Source of the DNA: Cardinalis cardinalis
Taxonomy: Eukaryota; Chordata; Aves; Passeriformes; Cardinalidae
Direction of reading: 5' to 3'
Length of the DNA: 64,000 bases
Assembly: GCA_014549065.1 (NCBI GenBank)
Contig: JACDOX010000303.1
Coordinates: 72,377 to 136,376 of the forward strand
Shown here: in pieces, positions 1 through 10,901 of the stretch
Position numbering within the stretch: position 1 is the first letter of the stretch
Layout: each line of letters opens with the position of its first letter
Program-made: the position numbers and the translations under genes
The notes under the pieces: model-generated
Told to the model about the DNA's origin: nothing
Databases searched by the model: none
The model's input: the letters and a program-made list of their open reading frames with translations, nothing else

Positions 1-721
1 AACCACCTTACACACTGTACCAGAAACTACCCACTTCTTCCTGCAGGAAACCAAACAACTTCTGTTCTGCCACTTTTCAGGATGACAACACACCCACAGA
101 AATGGACAAGGCTGATTTTCTAAACGTCCAAGAACTTTTGCACAGAACTTAATTCCTCAAGAATGTACTCCCTTCTTGGGGTCAATAAATCTGGCTGAAG
201 ATTTACTCACAGCCAGCCCCCAAAATAACAGCTACCAGCCTGGTGGTACAGCATTGGTATATTTAGAGAGAAGGCTTCAGCAGCAAAGGTCAGGAAGGCA
301 GGACCAATTTTATCTATCATCCCACTCAGACATTTACTCTGGATCACATCACTCCTCTAATATTAAGACTTAATTTGATTTCCAAATTGATCTGATTTCC
401 AAAAATACCTGCAGGAATGATGCAACTAAATTCAANTGTATTTTCCAAAAGCACAAATAGAGACACCTCCAGTTGCAGCTGACTTTCAATGACTGCTGCT
501 TCATCCTGATATGTACCTTTCAAAACTCCTCCAAAGAGATCTGGTTTTTTTAGGTTCCTCAGTAAATGGTATATATTTTTTAAAAAGGCAAAAAGACTGG
601 AAACATACTTTATAAAACACGACAAAATTCTACATCTCTATATCCTGCAAGCAGCAGCAATATTCTCCTGAGCATTGAGCCAGCTCCCTTTTCCCCACAA
701 AAGCTGCATCAGCCAGCTTAC
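1..721 (-). other. PLCH2 intron, partial (runs off left edge)
   Basis: No splice-flanked coding stretch was seen on either strand. It is AT-rich sequence with no recognisable repeat. Confidence 0.7.
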
Positions 722-815
722 CATCAATTCCCAGGGCTCCCTCCTTCTTGTTCTCTGGGCATGGCTCAAACTTGCTGATGATCTCCAGGCAATGTTCTTT
801 AGTCACATTTGTCAT
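722..815 (-). CDS. PLCH2: PLCH2 exon, end of EF-hand region (last exon in window)
   Basis: This 94-base exon begins right after a TTTTCCAG acceptor. It encodes MTNVTKEHCLEIISKFEPCP and ENKKEGALGID plus the first base of a glycine codon, then a GTAAGC donor. It covers residues 272-302. The initial Met is internal and is not a start. The next expected exon, opening the catalytic X region, is not found in 1-721. Confidence 0.93.
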
Positions 816-3800
816 CTGGAAAAGCAGCAGAAATGCAGTGTTAACTATTAATCACAGCTTCTCTGAGCTCTCTCCATCTCCAGTCCAACNACTGGGCAGA
901 TTATCCATGGTGGGACTGAGGATTTCCAGCTCCCCAGAGGGATTCTCACTCCTGTCAATCAGTGTCAGGTCAGATCAGAAGGGGAGCTCTCTGTGAAAAG
1001 TTTCTGTGCTATTGGCAGNTGCCTGATGCCAGAGTTCTGCTTTGTAGGTCAGATCTGTTGTTTGGCACCACAGAGCGTCCAAACAGAACGAGCTTTGCCA
1101 CAAACCAATGGGATCTCTTCTCTTGTAGGATTAGAGGATTAGTTTGCATTATCAAAGGGGTTTTTTCCTTTAAAATAAAACAAGAAANTGTCTCATCTTT
1201 ATGCAGCAGACAGAAAAATCTGTTAGTAGCAGGGAAACAGAGAAACAGGACATAATGTTCTCAGGAAATCTGCTAACTTCAAGGTTGCTCTGCATTCTCA
1301 ACTGAAAAAGAAAAGAGTACCAAGGGAAATATTTGTCTTTAAATGTTGTCATTTATGAAACCAGGGTCGTTAATGCTGAGCTGTACCTTTTTTTACATAA
1401 TGCAGTGTTTTAGTGACTTAATTTTAACACAATTAATACTCCTGCTATTAACTGTGGATGTATTCTCTATTATCCTGATATTATTTAACATTCCTGTCCT
1501 GAATGGTCCATCAAATCCTTTCTATTAGATGCTGTACATGAAAACACAACCCTTGTCATCAGAGTGCAATAAAGTGACCATCAATTTGGCAACACAGAAT
1601 CTTTGCCTGGGGGAAAATGAAACCACCAGCACATCTGCTACAAGATCAATGCCTTTTCTGAGGGTAATTAAAAACCTACTAAATAAAAGTAAAAGAAGAC
1701 AAAAACCTCTAACTCTGGATTTGAACATTGATGATGCTGGGTTCAAAAGATGAAGCTCTGCAACACCAGGTTTGCCTGGAATGGAGTAAAGATGTTTTCC
1801 CTGTCCATGTTGTATGAGAAAAGGTGGCAAGGGAGAGAATTCCCCCAGGCAGGATTTGGCCATGTTAGTAATTTGCTGAGTTGATTTCTGTCCTGTGGTG
1901 AGTGTTCATTTTCCCCTCAGCATCTGGAGGATCAATTGACCAATGAAATGGAAACACACCCACTTATCTAAGAAGATAACTGCCAGAGAGGTGGATTTTT
2001 TATTCATTCCTTTCATGGACAATGACTGAAAATCATGGACATTTATGGCTTACAGGCATGAAGCTTCAGAGGAGACCATGAGAGGAAAAGGGCAAAGTCA
2101 AAGGACTTGTTCCTGCAGCACTGGACTTAAATCACTCTGAGAAAATTCCTTAGGTACTACAATGTGTTCCAAAAACTCTCCTATACATTAATCATCCTCT
2201 CAACTGCTCTTTGAAAGATAATCTTCCAGTTTACACACTGAGATAGTGTGACAAAGTAATTCAGAGTTTCATCATGGCCTGTGCACTNTGTCACAAGCAG
2301 AGCCAGCTTTGCTCCAAGGTTCTGAATACTGGGAACAGACAGATGCTGATGGGATTCTTCAAGGGGAACACATGAAAAAAGAAAGCAATTCTAGAGATTA
2401 TATTTAGAAGCACACTAAAAGAGCCTTCAGGGCAAAAAGGTAGTGAGAGCAAGAAGATTNAAGAAATAGTCCGAGATGAAAATCAAGAGACATCTGTCTC
2501 TTTTTCACATGCACAGCATCGAAGTCCCCACTCCTTTTTAAAGGGAATTCATTCCCAGTGGCAAGCAGGAGAGCCTGCAGCTGGAATCCTGCTCCTGGCT
2601 TGGGCCTACCTTCTGCTCAGTCTCCAAGAAGCGTTTCAGGTCATCTGTGTCCAGGTAGTCCTTGTGGTTGCTGTAGGTGAGCATCAGCAGGTACAGATCG
2701 CGCCGCGTCGACATCATCTTGTAGAAGGCACAGAACTCCTCGAAGTCCAGCATGCCCTGGTTGTCATCTGTGTCAGCCTCCTGCAGCACACAGCAACCAG
2801 ACAGTCACAACCCAACTGCCTGCACCAATTTTAAATAAACAAATCCCTGCATGAGAGTGAACACTGGAATTAAACGCAGGTTGAAGCTGCGTGACGCGGC
2901 TGCTAGAACTGACTGATCCATCAGCCTTGTCACAGGAATCCTCTGCACAGCTTTGAACCTNTCCCATGGACATATCCATGCCAAAAACAACTTTGAAGGT
3001 TTTAATTGTTCCACAGGGAACCCTGCTGAAGGATTTCTTCTGTCTATGGCAATTAAGTGAAGGCAAGTTCCCCTCCAACAATATGTGTGTGTCTGGCAGA
3101 ATTACCCACTCACATCTTCAGAAGATCATTGGAGCCCAAGTCATCTTGAAATTAATTTTATATCCAGGATTTGAGAGGATATCTGTAAAATCCATGGCCA
3201 TAAACTAATAAGATCTGGAAGAATACTAATTTTGCAAGTAAAGAAAAAAATCATCAAGGATTTCACATAGAGGCTTGCTGGTCCCTGCAGGGACTTTGTG
3301 ATAACAAAAGCTACACATCTCCATTGTTGCTCACTAAATTGGGCCAAGGTCAGCAGAACACAGTGTCAAACAAACAGCTCTCAGCAGTGCAAAAATCTGA
3401 CAGATACAGAAGTTTGCATGCTGGGTATTTTGTTAGTACCAGCTACCAGAGGGTATTGGATACTTTATTTGACAATATTTTTAGAGAGAACATTATTGGA
3501 GGAGGAAGCATGACTGGGTTTCTGACCTAAAAAGTATAGCAAAAGAGCAATCTTGGAACTGTGTGTTTTCACCTTATGTAACACCAGAAGGTACCTGGTG
3601 TGTTGCCTTTTTCTGTGCATAACAATTTATCTGTGACGTGTTTCTGGAGCTCTTTCCAATTTACCAAATGGACTGTGTAGTATCTCTCAGTAGAGTGGAA
3701 ACAAACCAGCTGCTGAAGTATTTGCTATCTCTCCTGCTGGGTTTCGTGTTAAATCCTTGCTTTTTCAGGAAAAAAAAATAATTCTTACCTTAAACATTTG

Positions 3801-6800
3801 CTTGACTTTCTGTCGGGGTAGGTTCACATTCAGTTTGTGCATGAGCTGGAGCACCTCACTAATACTCAGACTGCCATCCCCATTTTTATCTGCCTCATCA
3901 AATGTCTGCTTCAACCACATTGAACAGGAGTTAAGGAACAGCACGCACTATTGAAGGATATTACTGAACATCATGGATATATGATTTTTTTTCACATTAG
4001 GAAACCCTGCAAATGAGACTGGGAATGAAAGGTCAAGCTAATATCTAACTCTCCTCATGTTAGCTCAGGAACAGCTTCTAGACTTGCTGTGCTCAACATG
4101 CCACATGTGCTCTGTGCCTATTTGATGACACAGAAGAAAAACTTCTGAGTGAATCTCAGTGTTAGATCAAATTAAATGGATGGTTTTACACTGGGAGTGA
4201 GACTCAAGAATGCACCTGTCTTTTTCAGTCCACTGCACTCAGTCATCTCCATCTCCAGAGCAATCCTCTTCAGGAACTCTGTCTCTGGAACCAGGGAATA
4301 CAGTGGGAACTGCTCTGAATCTCTGAGCCTAGTGCTTACTTGTAGCAAAGCAAATACTGTAAGGAATCCTGAGCTTCTCCCACTGCTGGGAAAGCTCCCA
4401 GGCAGCACAGGAAGGATATTGGTCTCTGGTCCTTTGGCGTTTGGAGAGGCTGTCCTCGTCACTGATGCCTGCCATCAGGTACTTCAGCCCTGTGATCCAG
4501 GTCCGTGCCTCCTCAGCACTGGAGGACACCAGGTCCAGGGACTCCATGTGGTCCCCGTAGTAGATGCTGAAGCAGCAGTTGGGGTCGAAGCTGCCGTCGG
4601 CGTAGCGCTGGAAGATCTCCGACTGCTTCCCCTCACACACCTCCTGGATGGAGTCGATGGAAACTGCAGGGACAGTAATGGCTGTGAGCAGGCCCAGAGA
4701 CATCCCAGAGAGGGAGAGCCCAAACCTCACCCTGCAAGGCCCCGGTTCCCACAGGGGCTGCCTCTGACTCATTTACAACACCCTACACCCCTACAAACTG
4801 CATGGCCAACTGCAGCAACTTCAGCTTCATAAATTACCCATCATCAAATCATTTACTGCCCTTTAAAGTCAAGTACAACACTGTGGAATTCTTTGAACCC
4901 TTAAGGGACATCCCCAGGGCCTTGTCTTGGAAGAAGGTAGAGTTTTCCCCACCTAGACTGAAAGAGAGGACTCANCCCATGGTGCTCTGCAGCACTATTG
5001 CCAATCTAANGTAGATTGNTTCCCCCATTGGCCAGCTGACCCTGCCCACCCCAACTATTCACCCCTCATTGCCCCTACAGGTTGCTGCCCTTTGCACAAC
5101 CCCTGCTCCCTCAGATCACTGGCCACTACCTCATACTTAAGTCTGTACACAGCACATGCTCGTGTCTTTTGTCCCTGATTTCCCTTCAGCATGGTGGAGA
5201 AAACCTTCNCTGGAATTTATCATACAAAGGGCCCTTCTGCCTCTCTTTGCTGAGCTAGCTGGTGAGTGCGCTGTGCGGACTTGACTGCTTTCCCTGAATG
5301 CCCACCCAAGATAGTGCATGGTGCTGCCTATNTCCCACTAAGCTTTTCCACAGGAGATGCTAATTGGGAAATAAGTAACACCATCCACCATCTAAACCCC
5401 ACGCTGCTACACANCACCTCTCANTGAGCCAGACCCTTCATNCNCCTTTGCTTACAAGAGGACAAGGCCCCAGGAGGGGTGAGAGGGGAGGTTCTGTGGC
5501 TGACACTCACTTTTGGCCTTCTCATTCTTCCGAGAGGGTCTCCAGCGAATGCAGGACCTGTGGTCATCCAAGTAGTAGAAGCGGACCAGCCCCTTGGAGC
5601 CTCCTCGGAGTTTGATCATCTGGGTCCCCGCCTGCATGGAGCTCATACATCTTTCCACTGAGAGGGGAATAAAGAGAGAGCAGTGAGCCAGACCTCGCTC
5701 CCTTTGGAATTGCCTTTACAGGATGAAAACACATCAAGCAGCTGCCAAGTGAACAGCTCAGGTCAGAGGAGAAGGGTTCCTGTAGTGCCTGGTGTAAGAG
5801 GTCAGGTGTTAAGATAAAAAAGACAGAAAGATTCTTGGTGACTGTGTACTTACCTGTAAATGTGAAAGTTTTCATTCCCATATTGATTTATAAGAAATGA
5901 TCATAGGTTGGAACCAGCACAGGGTATGTGCCTTTCTCAAGACCATCTCAAANCTGAGCTCCTACAACAGGTAAACCTTGTGCTGGTCACAGGGTGAAAT
6001 TTCACCTGGAAACTGGAACCACTGGCCAGCAAGGTCCCACTGCTTCTATGGATTAAGTCACTGATCCTATAGAGTTGCTTAGCAAGAACNTCACAAACTT
6101 TNCATCTCCCAAATCCCCCAAANNCCCATTTTCCAAGCAGGAAGCCTCTCACCTGTGTTGTACTTTGCCTCTGGGCCTCAGGACCTGTTCCATTCCTGAG
6201 GGTTTGGCAGAATCCCAGACAGTGCAGCCTTAAAAATCACNAGTGTTGGGAGAAGCTCTCTCCGAGGGTCTGCTCTGCCTCTGCAGGGATCCTGCCCCTT
6301 CCTGGGGAGCTGCTGCCAAACCAGGGCTCTGGCACGGGCAGCCCCTGGGAGCCAGGTTGGGGCTTTCTGAAATCCAGCTGCTGCAAGGACTAAGCTCAAC
6401 AACTTCAATCCAACTGTGAGTGGCTGGCTCCGTCCCAGGAATAAATGCAGACTCACATTTTCTGCCAAGTCTCCCATTTATTTCCCCTGATGACAGAGCA
6501 GAGCCTGTGACCTGATTTTCCTCTGACTTTCTGCCTGATCCGTTTAAGTAAAATTAAAACTATTACTGTGTTCAACATTCTTTTTTTTTTTTCAGCCCTA
6601 GAGATGAGAAGTGAAAATTACTGCTGAGATTCTGGCTTGAAGAATGAAAATTAATACATGCAGTACACATTCTAATTCAGAAATAAATGCAAGGAGATTC
6701 TGAGGTCAGCTTTCTTTTATCAATCTTCTGCCATCAAGATTAAAGATGAAACACTGTCCAGATGAAAACACTGATTCCATGTGTTCCAAAATGCATCAAC

Positions 6801-9800
6801 ACCAACACAACTCTTTGGGGTGATTCAAGTCCACCTCTCAGGCAAAAGCAAAAGCAAGGTAAGTAAAAAGAAATGGGAAAAAGCTTTGATGTCCCTGTGC
6901 TTTGGAGCTCATGTTCAGATAAAGTCAATTAATTCATTCTGGAAAAGGTTCAGCAAAATAGACTNATTTGAAAGCAGACCTCTATGGTACAAGAAAATTT
7001 TAATTTGAAGGCACAATTCTGTAGAGTTCATTGTCCATGTTAATAAAATATTCATGGAGGGAAGGTGTGGAATTGAGAGCAAGATAATCCCATGTGTAAC
7101 ATTTTACTTCTTAAAGCTGGACCCTTGTCTTCAGGCACAGATACCTTTAGAGAAAATCAATATTCAGCAGGTATCACCATAAAGGCAAGAGCTGTGCCAG
7201 AAACATCCACTGCAACACCAGATCCAAACTCTGCCTATCCCTCTCCCAGACACTCAATCTTTTCAATATCTGCTTTCATTCTGATTCAGAAGAAGAGAAA
7301 TATTTCTCAGATTTACTGAAATAATAATTATGGGAAACTTGAACTTATTTTCATTTCACAAGGCTCATAGGGTTTTTGAAAAAAAAATATTCAGTCAAAA
7401 TAGGTAATAAAAGAATTTCTCTGAACAGTAATCACACACACTTCNAAATCACATTAAATTTCCAACTTCCTCTTTGGGAATTATAGCAGTAAATAATCTT
7501 ATTGGAAGAAATCAGAAGAGTAGAAATGGGAAAAGTATCAAAGATCACACCTGTTACAAAGCAGAAGATAATGAAGAAGTACCAAAATAAAANCACACTT
7601 TCTGCAACACCCATTTACTTCGCTTTTGCATTAAGCAGGAACATGTTCTGTGCTATTAAAATTTTAATAAGCATCCTTGGATTGCTTTTTCAGTGCTGCT
7701 GTTTATTTTGTTGCAGGATTTCTCCCCCAAAGCCACCCTGAGCACCTCACAGCTGCCTGCTGCAGTTCCAGCTCATCTGGACTGAGCCTGGGTGATCCAT
7801 GGCCAGCCCCAATATTTCAGTGTTACCATCATTCTGGGGCTGGAGACACAGGGAAGGGAGGGCACAAATATCCCTCCCTTCCTGTGGGAGAGCAGATTTT
7901 GTGGAAGGAAAACCCCAAAGGGAATGCAGAGGTGTTTGCTGGGACACCAGGCAAGGGCCAGGACATGGAGCAGGGACATTTCCACACCTGTCCCTTGTGG
8001 GGACTGAAAGTTTAGAGCACTACAGAGACTGGAAGAAGGAAAAAAAAAAAAGAAAAAGAAAAAAGAAATCCTAGTGGTACTTATATCAAACAGAAAATGA
8101 TATGTTTTTTCCCTGAAGTCTTTCACAGCATGCAAGTGAAAAGGGCACGCTGCTGAGAAGTAGAACTGCTTCTCCTTGCCATTGTTCACATTCCTTCTTT
8201 AAGGATTCATTCCTATACTTCAGATAAAAATCCCCCAGTCTTGCAATGAATCAGGTTTTTGAAGAAATGGCTCTTAACTATCTTCAATTAAACTGAATTA
8301 CAGCTTTTCTGTTTTTCACTTCATTAGTTCCCTTTTTTTCAGAATCCAGCTTATGTTCAGCTCTCTTCTGATCTAATGAGTTGCCTCAATTTGCATCTGA
8401 ACAAAAAAAATTGTGGAGAGAAGATGGATCTCTGTACACTGCAGCACAGAGCACTGTCAGAGCAGAGCAGAGCAGGGAATAGAAACATGGAACACCCAGC
8501 TCCACACGGGACTGATGCAGCAAAAAGACTCCCAGTGATTTCTCATGCTTCCTAATAACATTTATATTTACTATACAAAGTGTTAAAGTAACGATAAATA
8601 GCAAAACTAAACAAACTGTAAACCCTACAATTTGTCCTGAAACAAGGGGGGAAAAGGAGACTGATATAATTCCTATTGTTAGCAAGATGTTCTAGTGTCT
8701 GCAAATTGATTATTTATGGTTCAGTAGCATTATTGTCTTTTAGGAGTCTCTGAGTTTGATATAAATATGTGAAGGAGTGGGAGTATTTTAGCATGNGGGG
8801 ATGAAAAGAAGTCAGGAGATTGAGTCATTGAGTATTTTTGTACATGGACCAGCTTTGCCAAAAGATTCCCATCCCTGGCTCAAGGCAGCCCCAGGGTGTG
8901 TCACACACCTTTGCCCCAGGCAGGCTTAGGGACAGGGAGAAGGGAGCATCAAACCCCTCTGCCCCAAGAACAGATCCTGGAGGGATGAATCCTAACTGTG
9001 TGCCTCACACCAACCACCCTCCCAAACAACATCAGGAGAGGAGAGCAGATTCCAGAAGCTCNTTTCTCTCCAGAAGATGTTTGTGAGCCCAGAGAAACCC
9101 CCCCAGTACACGTGCACCAGAAGGGCAAGAAAATATCCCCTTAAAATATCACCAAACCAAAACAGCTTTCCCACACACCAACAGAGGACTCCCACACTTG
9201 TCACACATTCAGCACTGCCAATCCATTGAAGACATAATGACTGCCCCATTTTTTTAAAGTCTCACTGGAAATGGTTTCACAGCTATAAGTGGCTCATCAA
9301 TATGTAAACCAAAGAGCTGGCTCCAACTATTCCTGCCAGGAATATCACTTTCTTTCTAGACAGGAGGCATAAAATCTTTTTTTAAAATCAATATATCAAT
9401 ATTGATATCCAAGTACATAATATATCCAGCAGAGTGTGTTGGGAATTCTGTCCAGAAGATATTTTGCCAATCCTGCCTAAGAACTCGCTGTGGTGCTCCT
9501 GGTCCAGGTACACCAGGCTCACTCACATCACTNCATTGGATCCAGTTAAAAACCAGATCACATCCAAACTCAATAATCTTCGTTTGTTTCATTCTGCCTC
9601 CCTCCAGCCTAATGAACAGGTCCCTCTCACCTTTNAAACCAACCATCTTATTCCTAGCACAGCTTTGTCCCCNTTGTTGGCTCTCAGTGGCTCAAGTTTC
9701 CCTGAAGTCCAGGACTTCTACTGTTCTGCTCATTGGCTAGAAAAATCTGGAAGTGTCTTTGGAAAAGAACATTTCTCTACAATTCTGCCAGCAATGGCTG

Positions 9801-10901
9801 GGACAGTGCTTACTGTGTACAATAGATGATGGAAGACTGAACCCATCCTTAAAACACACCACCCCTAATAAATGAGGTGTTAATGGGAGAAGAGATGTTT
9901 TTAATCCTGTGGAAATTAAGGGCTTGATTTGAGGTCAACTCTCCATCCCTCCATCAGCCAACTGCATCCAGGGAAATGCAGAAGCAGAGCAGGATGGTGT
10001 TTATCCTCTGCAAAAATTCCCAGTACTTGCAGAGCTATCTATGTGTCCANCTTTCTTGCTAAAAAAAATCTTTGATCGATGAAATAGGACAGAAAAGTGC
10101 TCCAAGGAATGGGTGGTTCTGGTCAGGCTGCAGATTTCCTCACTGGCCATGCAGAAGTGGCCCAAGAAGATTGTTATTAAAGTGCTTTTACTAGAACAGC
10201 TGTTTTTTCTGGCCATCTCTAATTAGGTTTGCTGGGTTTATTAGCTATTTAAACGCGAGGCTGCTGTGAGCACCCAAAGGGGATCCTTCTCACAGAGCCA
10301 GTGAAGCTTGAGAGTTTTGTGTACCTGTATTCAGAAAACAGCCTCTAAATAGTCCAGTCACCTGGTGTGGATGAAGACAGCAGAGATACTTCCAAANGCT
10401 CATTTTAAAAACTCTGAACTACAAATAAAATGAAAGAGTCAAGAGGTGTACAGTACTGGCAGATAGCAAAACTGCCGTGCTGTGGGGAAGGAGAAGGAGA
10501 CAGAGTCTATGCAACAGAATATTTAAAAGGGTCAGCAAGTGCCAAAATGCACAATTTCNCTCTAGCTTGTCCTGAAGAACATAAATCAATCATGAAATTA
10601 TAACTGGGGGCTTGCTGAAGAGAAAAAGAACTGCACTAACATCAGACCAGGGCTGCCTCTTCCTTCCTTCTTTTCTGCTCCCCACGCTGCTGCTACACAA
10701 AGGTGCCACTAACTAAGATTTCAACATGAAAGATTTAAAGGTGTCACCATTTCATGGAATGCAGGGATTCAGCATCTTACCAAAGTGGCCAATTTTCCAT
10801 CTCGGAGAGGCGACGATGCTGCCACCAACCCAGAAAAAGTCTTCAGCCAGACGAGCCACTGAGAACTTATTTTGAAGCAAGGGAGATTTTGAGATATCCA
10901 T
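722..10901 (-). CDS. PLCH2: Phospholipase C eta-2, N-terminal part (six exons; gene continues off the left edge)
   Basis: PLC-eta enzymes hydrolyse PIP2 to IP3 and diacylglycerol at the plasma membrane, are enriched in neurons and respond to calcium. Coding exons in transcript order are 10781-10901, 5511-5657, 4420-4663, 3789-3918, 2610-2780 and 722-815. Junction phases agree throughout and give about 303 residues: a variable N-terminus (1-40), a PH domain (about 41-165) and EF-hands (about 172-300). The exon ends on a split glycine codon, so the X/Y catalytic barrel and C2 domain must lie left of base 1. PLCH2 was chosen over PLCH1 because recalled human PLCH2 matches better, for example DGSFDPNCCFSIY and FEPCPENK, and because PEX10 and RER1 are neighbours. 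Exon placement is seen directly; paralogue identity is inference. Confidence 0.93.
816..2609 (-). other. PLCH2 intron
   Basis: No exon, RNA gene or recognisable repeat was seen. The open frames here are short, lack splice signals or family resemblance, and look like chance. Confidence 0.75.
2610..2780 (-). CDS. PLCH2: PLCH2 exon, EF-hand 2 region
   Basis: This 171-base, phase-0 exon encodes residues 215-271, from EADTDDNQGMLDFEEFCAFY to FLETEQK. The second loop, residues 217-228, keeps Asp217, Asp219, Asn221 and Glu228. It has Gln at loop position 6, where Gly is usual, as recalled human PLCH2 also does. The acceptor is CTGCAG and the donor GTAGG. Confidence 0.95.
2781..3788 (-). other. PLCH2 intron
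   Basis: Bounded by a GTAAG donor (3788) and a CTGCAG acceptor (2781-2786). Nothing else recognisable was seen. Confidence 0.8.
3789..3918 (-). CDS. PLCH2: PLCH2 exon, EF-hand 1
   Basis: This 130-base exon covers the last base of codon 171 through Lys214. Residues 181-192 form a canonical calcium loop, DKNGDGSLSISE, with ligand positions Asp181, Asn183, Asp185, Ser187 and Glu192. It is followed by VLQLMHKLNVNLPRQKVKQM. The donor is GTAAG at 3788. The intact loop fits the calcium responsiveness known for PLC-eta enzymes. Confidence 0.95.
3919..4419 (-). other. PLCH2: U12-type (minor spliceosome) intron of PLCH2 with AT-AT termini
   Basis: On the minus strand this 501-base intron starts ATATCCTT at 4419, the U12 5' splice-site consensus. 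It carries TTCCTTAACT at 3929-3938, a consensus U12 branch point, about 12 bases before the 3' end. Codon phase (CA + G = Gln171, then Trp172) forces the 3' boundary after ..TTCAAT, so the ends are AT...AT where AT...AC would be usual. No GT donor or AG acceptor exists at either junction. PLC genes are a known host family for U12 introns. Confidence 0.88.
4420..4663 (-). CDS. PLCH2: PLCH2 exon, rest of PH domain
   Basis: This 244-base exon covers residues 90-170 plus two bases of codon 171. It begins after a CTGCAG acceptor and encodes SIDSIQEVCEGKQSEIFQRY through DPNCCFSIYYGDHMESLDLV to ISDEDSLSKRQRTRD. The segment EEARTWITGLKYLMAG is the C-terminal PH helix. The exon ends GACCA directly before ATATCCTT, a U12-type 5' splice site, not GT. 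Confidence 0.95.
4664..5510 (-). other. PLCH2 intron
   Basis: GT-AG intron with several n bases clustered around 4975-5450. No other feature was seen. Confidence 0.8.
5511..5657 (-). CDS. PLCH2: PLCH2 exon, start of PH domain
   Basis: This 147-base exon has a CTCAG acceptor and a GTGAGT donor. It encodes ERCMSSMQAGTQMIKLRGGS and onward to SRKNEKAK, residues 42-89. It forms the first strands of the PH domain, including the WRPSRK basic stretch typical of the PLC-eta family. PH domains of PLCs help membrane and phosphoinositide binding. Confidence 0.95.
5658..10780 (-). other. PLCH2 intron, 5.1 kb
   Basis: Large GT-AG intron between the N-terminal exon and the PH exons. It contains an A-rich tract near 8040-8068 and a 16-base perfect palindrome at 9393-9408. 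No convincing exon, RNA gene or LINE copy was seen. Confidence 0.7.
10781..10901 (-). CDS. PLCH2: PLCH2 first coding exon (variable N-terminus)
   Basis: The exon encodes 40 residues plus one base, then a GTAAGA donor; the following exon supplies TG to complete Val41. The segment VARLAEDFFWVGGSIV resembles the N-terminus I recall for human PLCH2 (VAWLAEVLLWVGGSVV). The ATG at 10899-10901 was chosen because it gives 14 residues before that block, against 15 in human, and has G at -3 and G at +4. An in-frame ATG at 10971-10973 would add 24 residues, one uncertain because of an n at 10940. A splice acceptor inside this stretch, with an earlier exon, cannot be excluded. Confidence 0.75.

Noticed and set aside
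722..815. Start codon at the beginning of the last PLCH2 exon
   Set aside because: The ATG directly follows a splice acceptor and continues the upstream reading frame, so it is an internal Met.
4176..4832. Plus-strand open frame of 218 codons
   Set aside because: It is antisense to the PLCH2 PH-domain exon. The minus frame has conserved protein and splice sites; the plus frame resembles nothing.
9393..9408. Perfect 16-base palindrome in a PLCH2 intron
   Set aside because: Pure A/T-dominated palindrome in AT-rich intron; expected by chance and not part of a longer hairpin.
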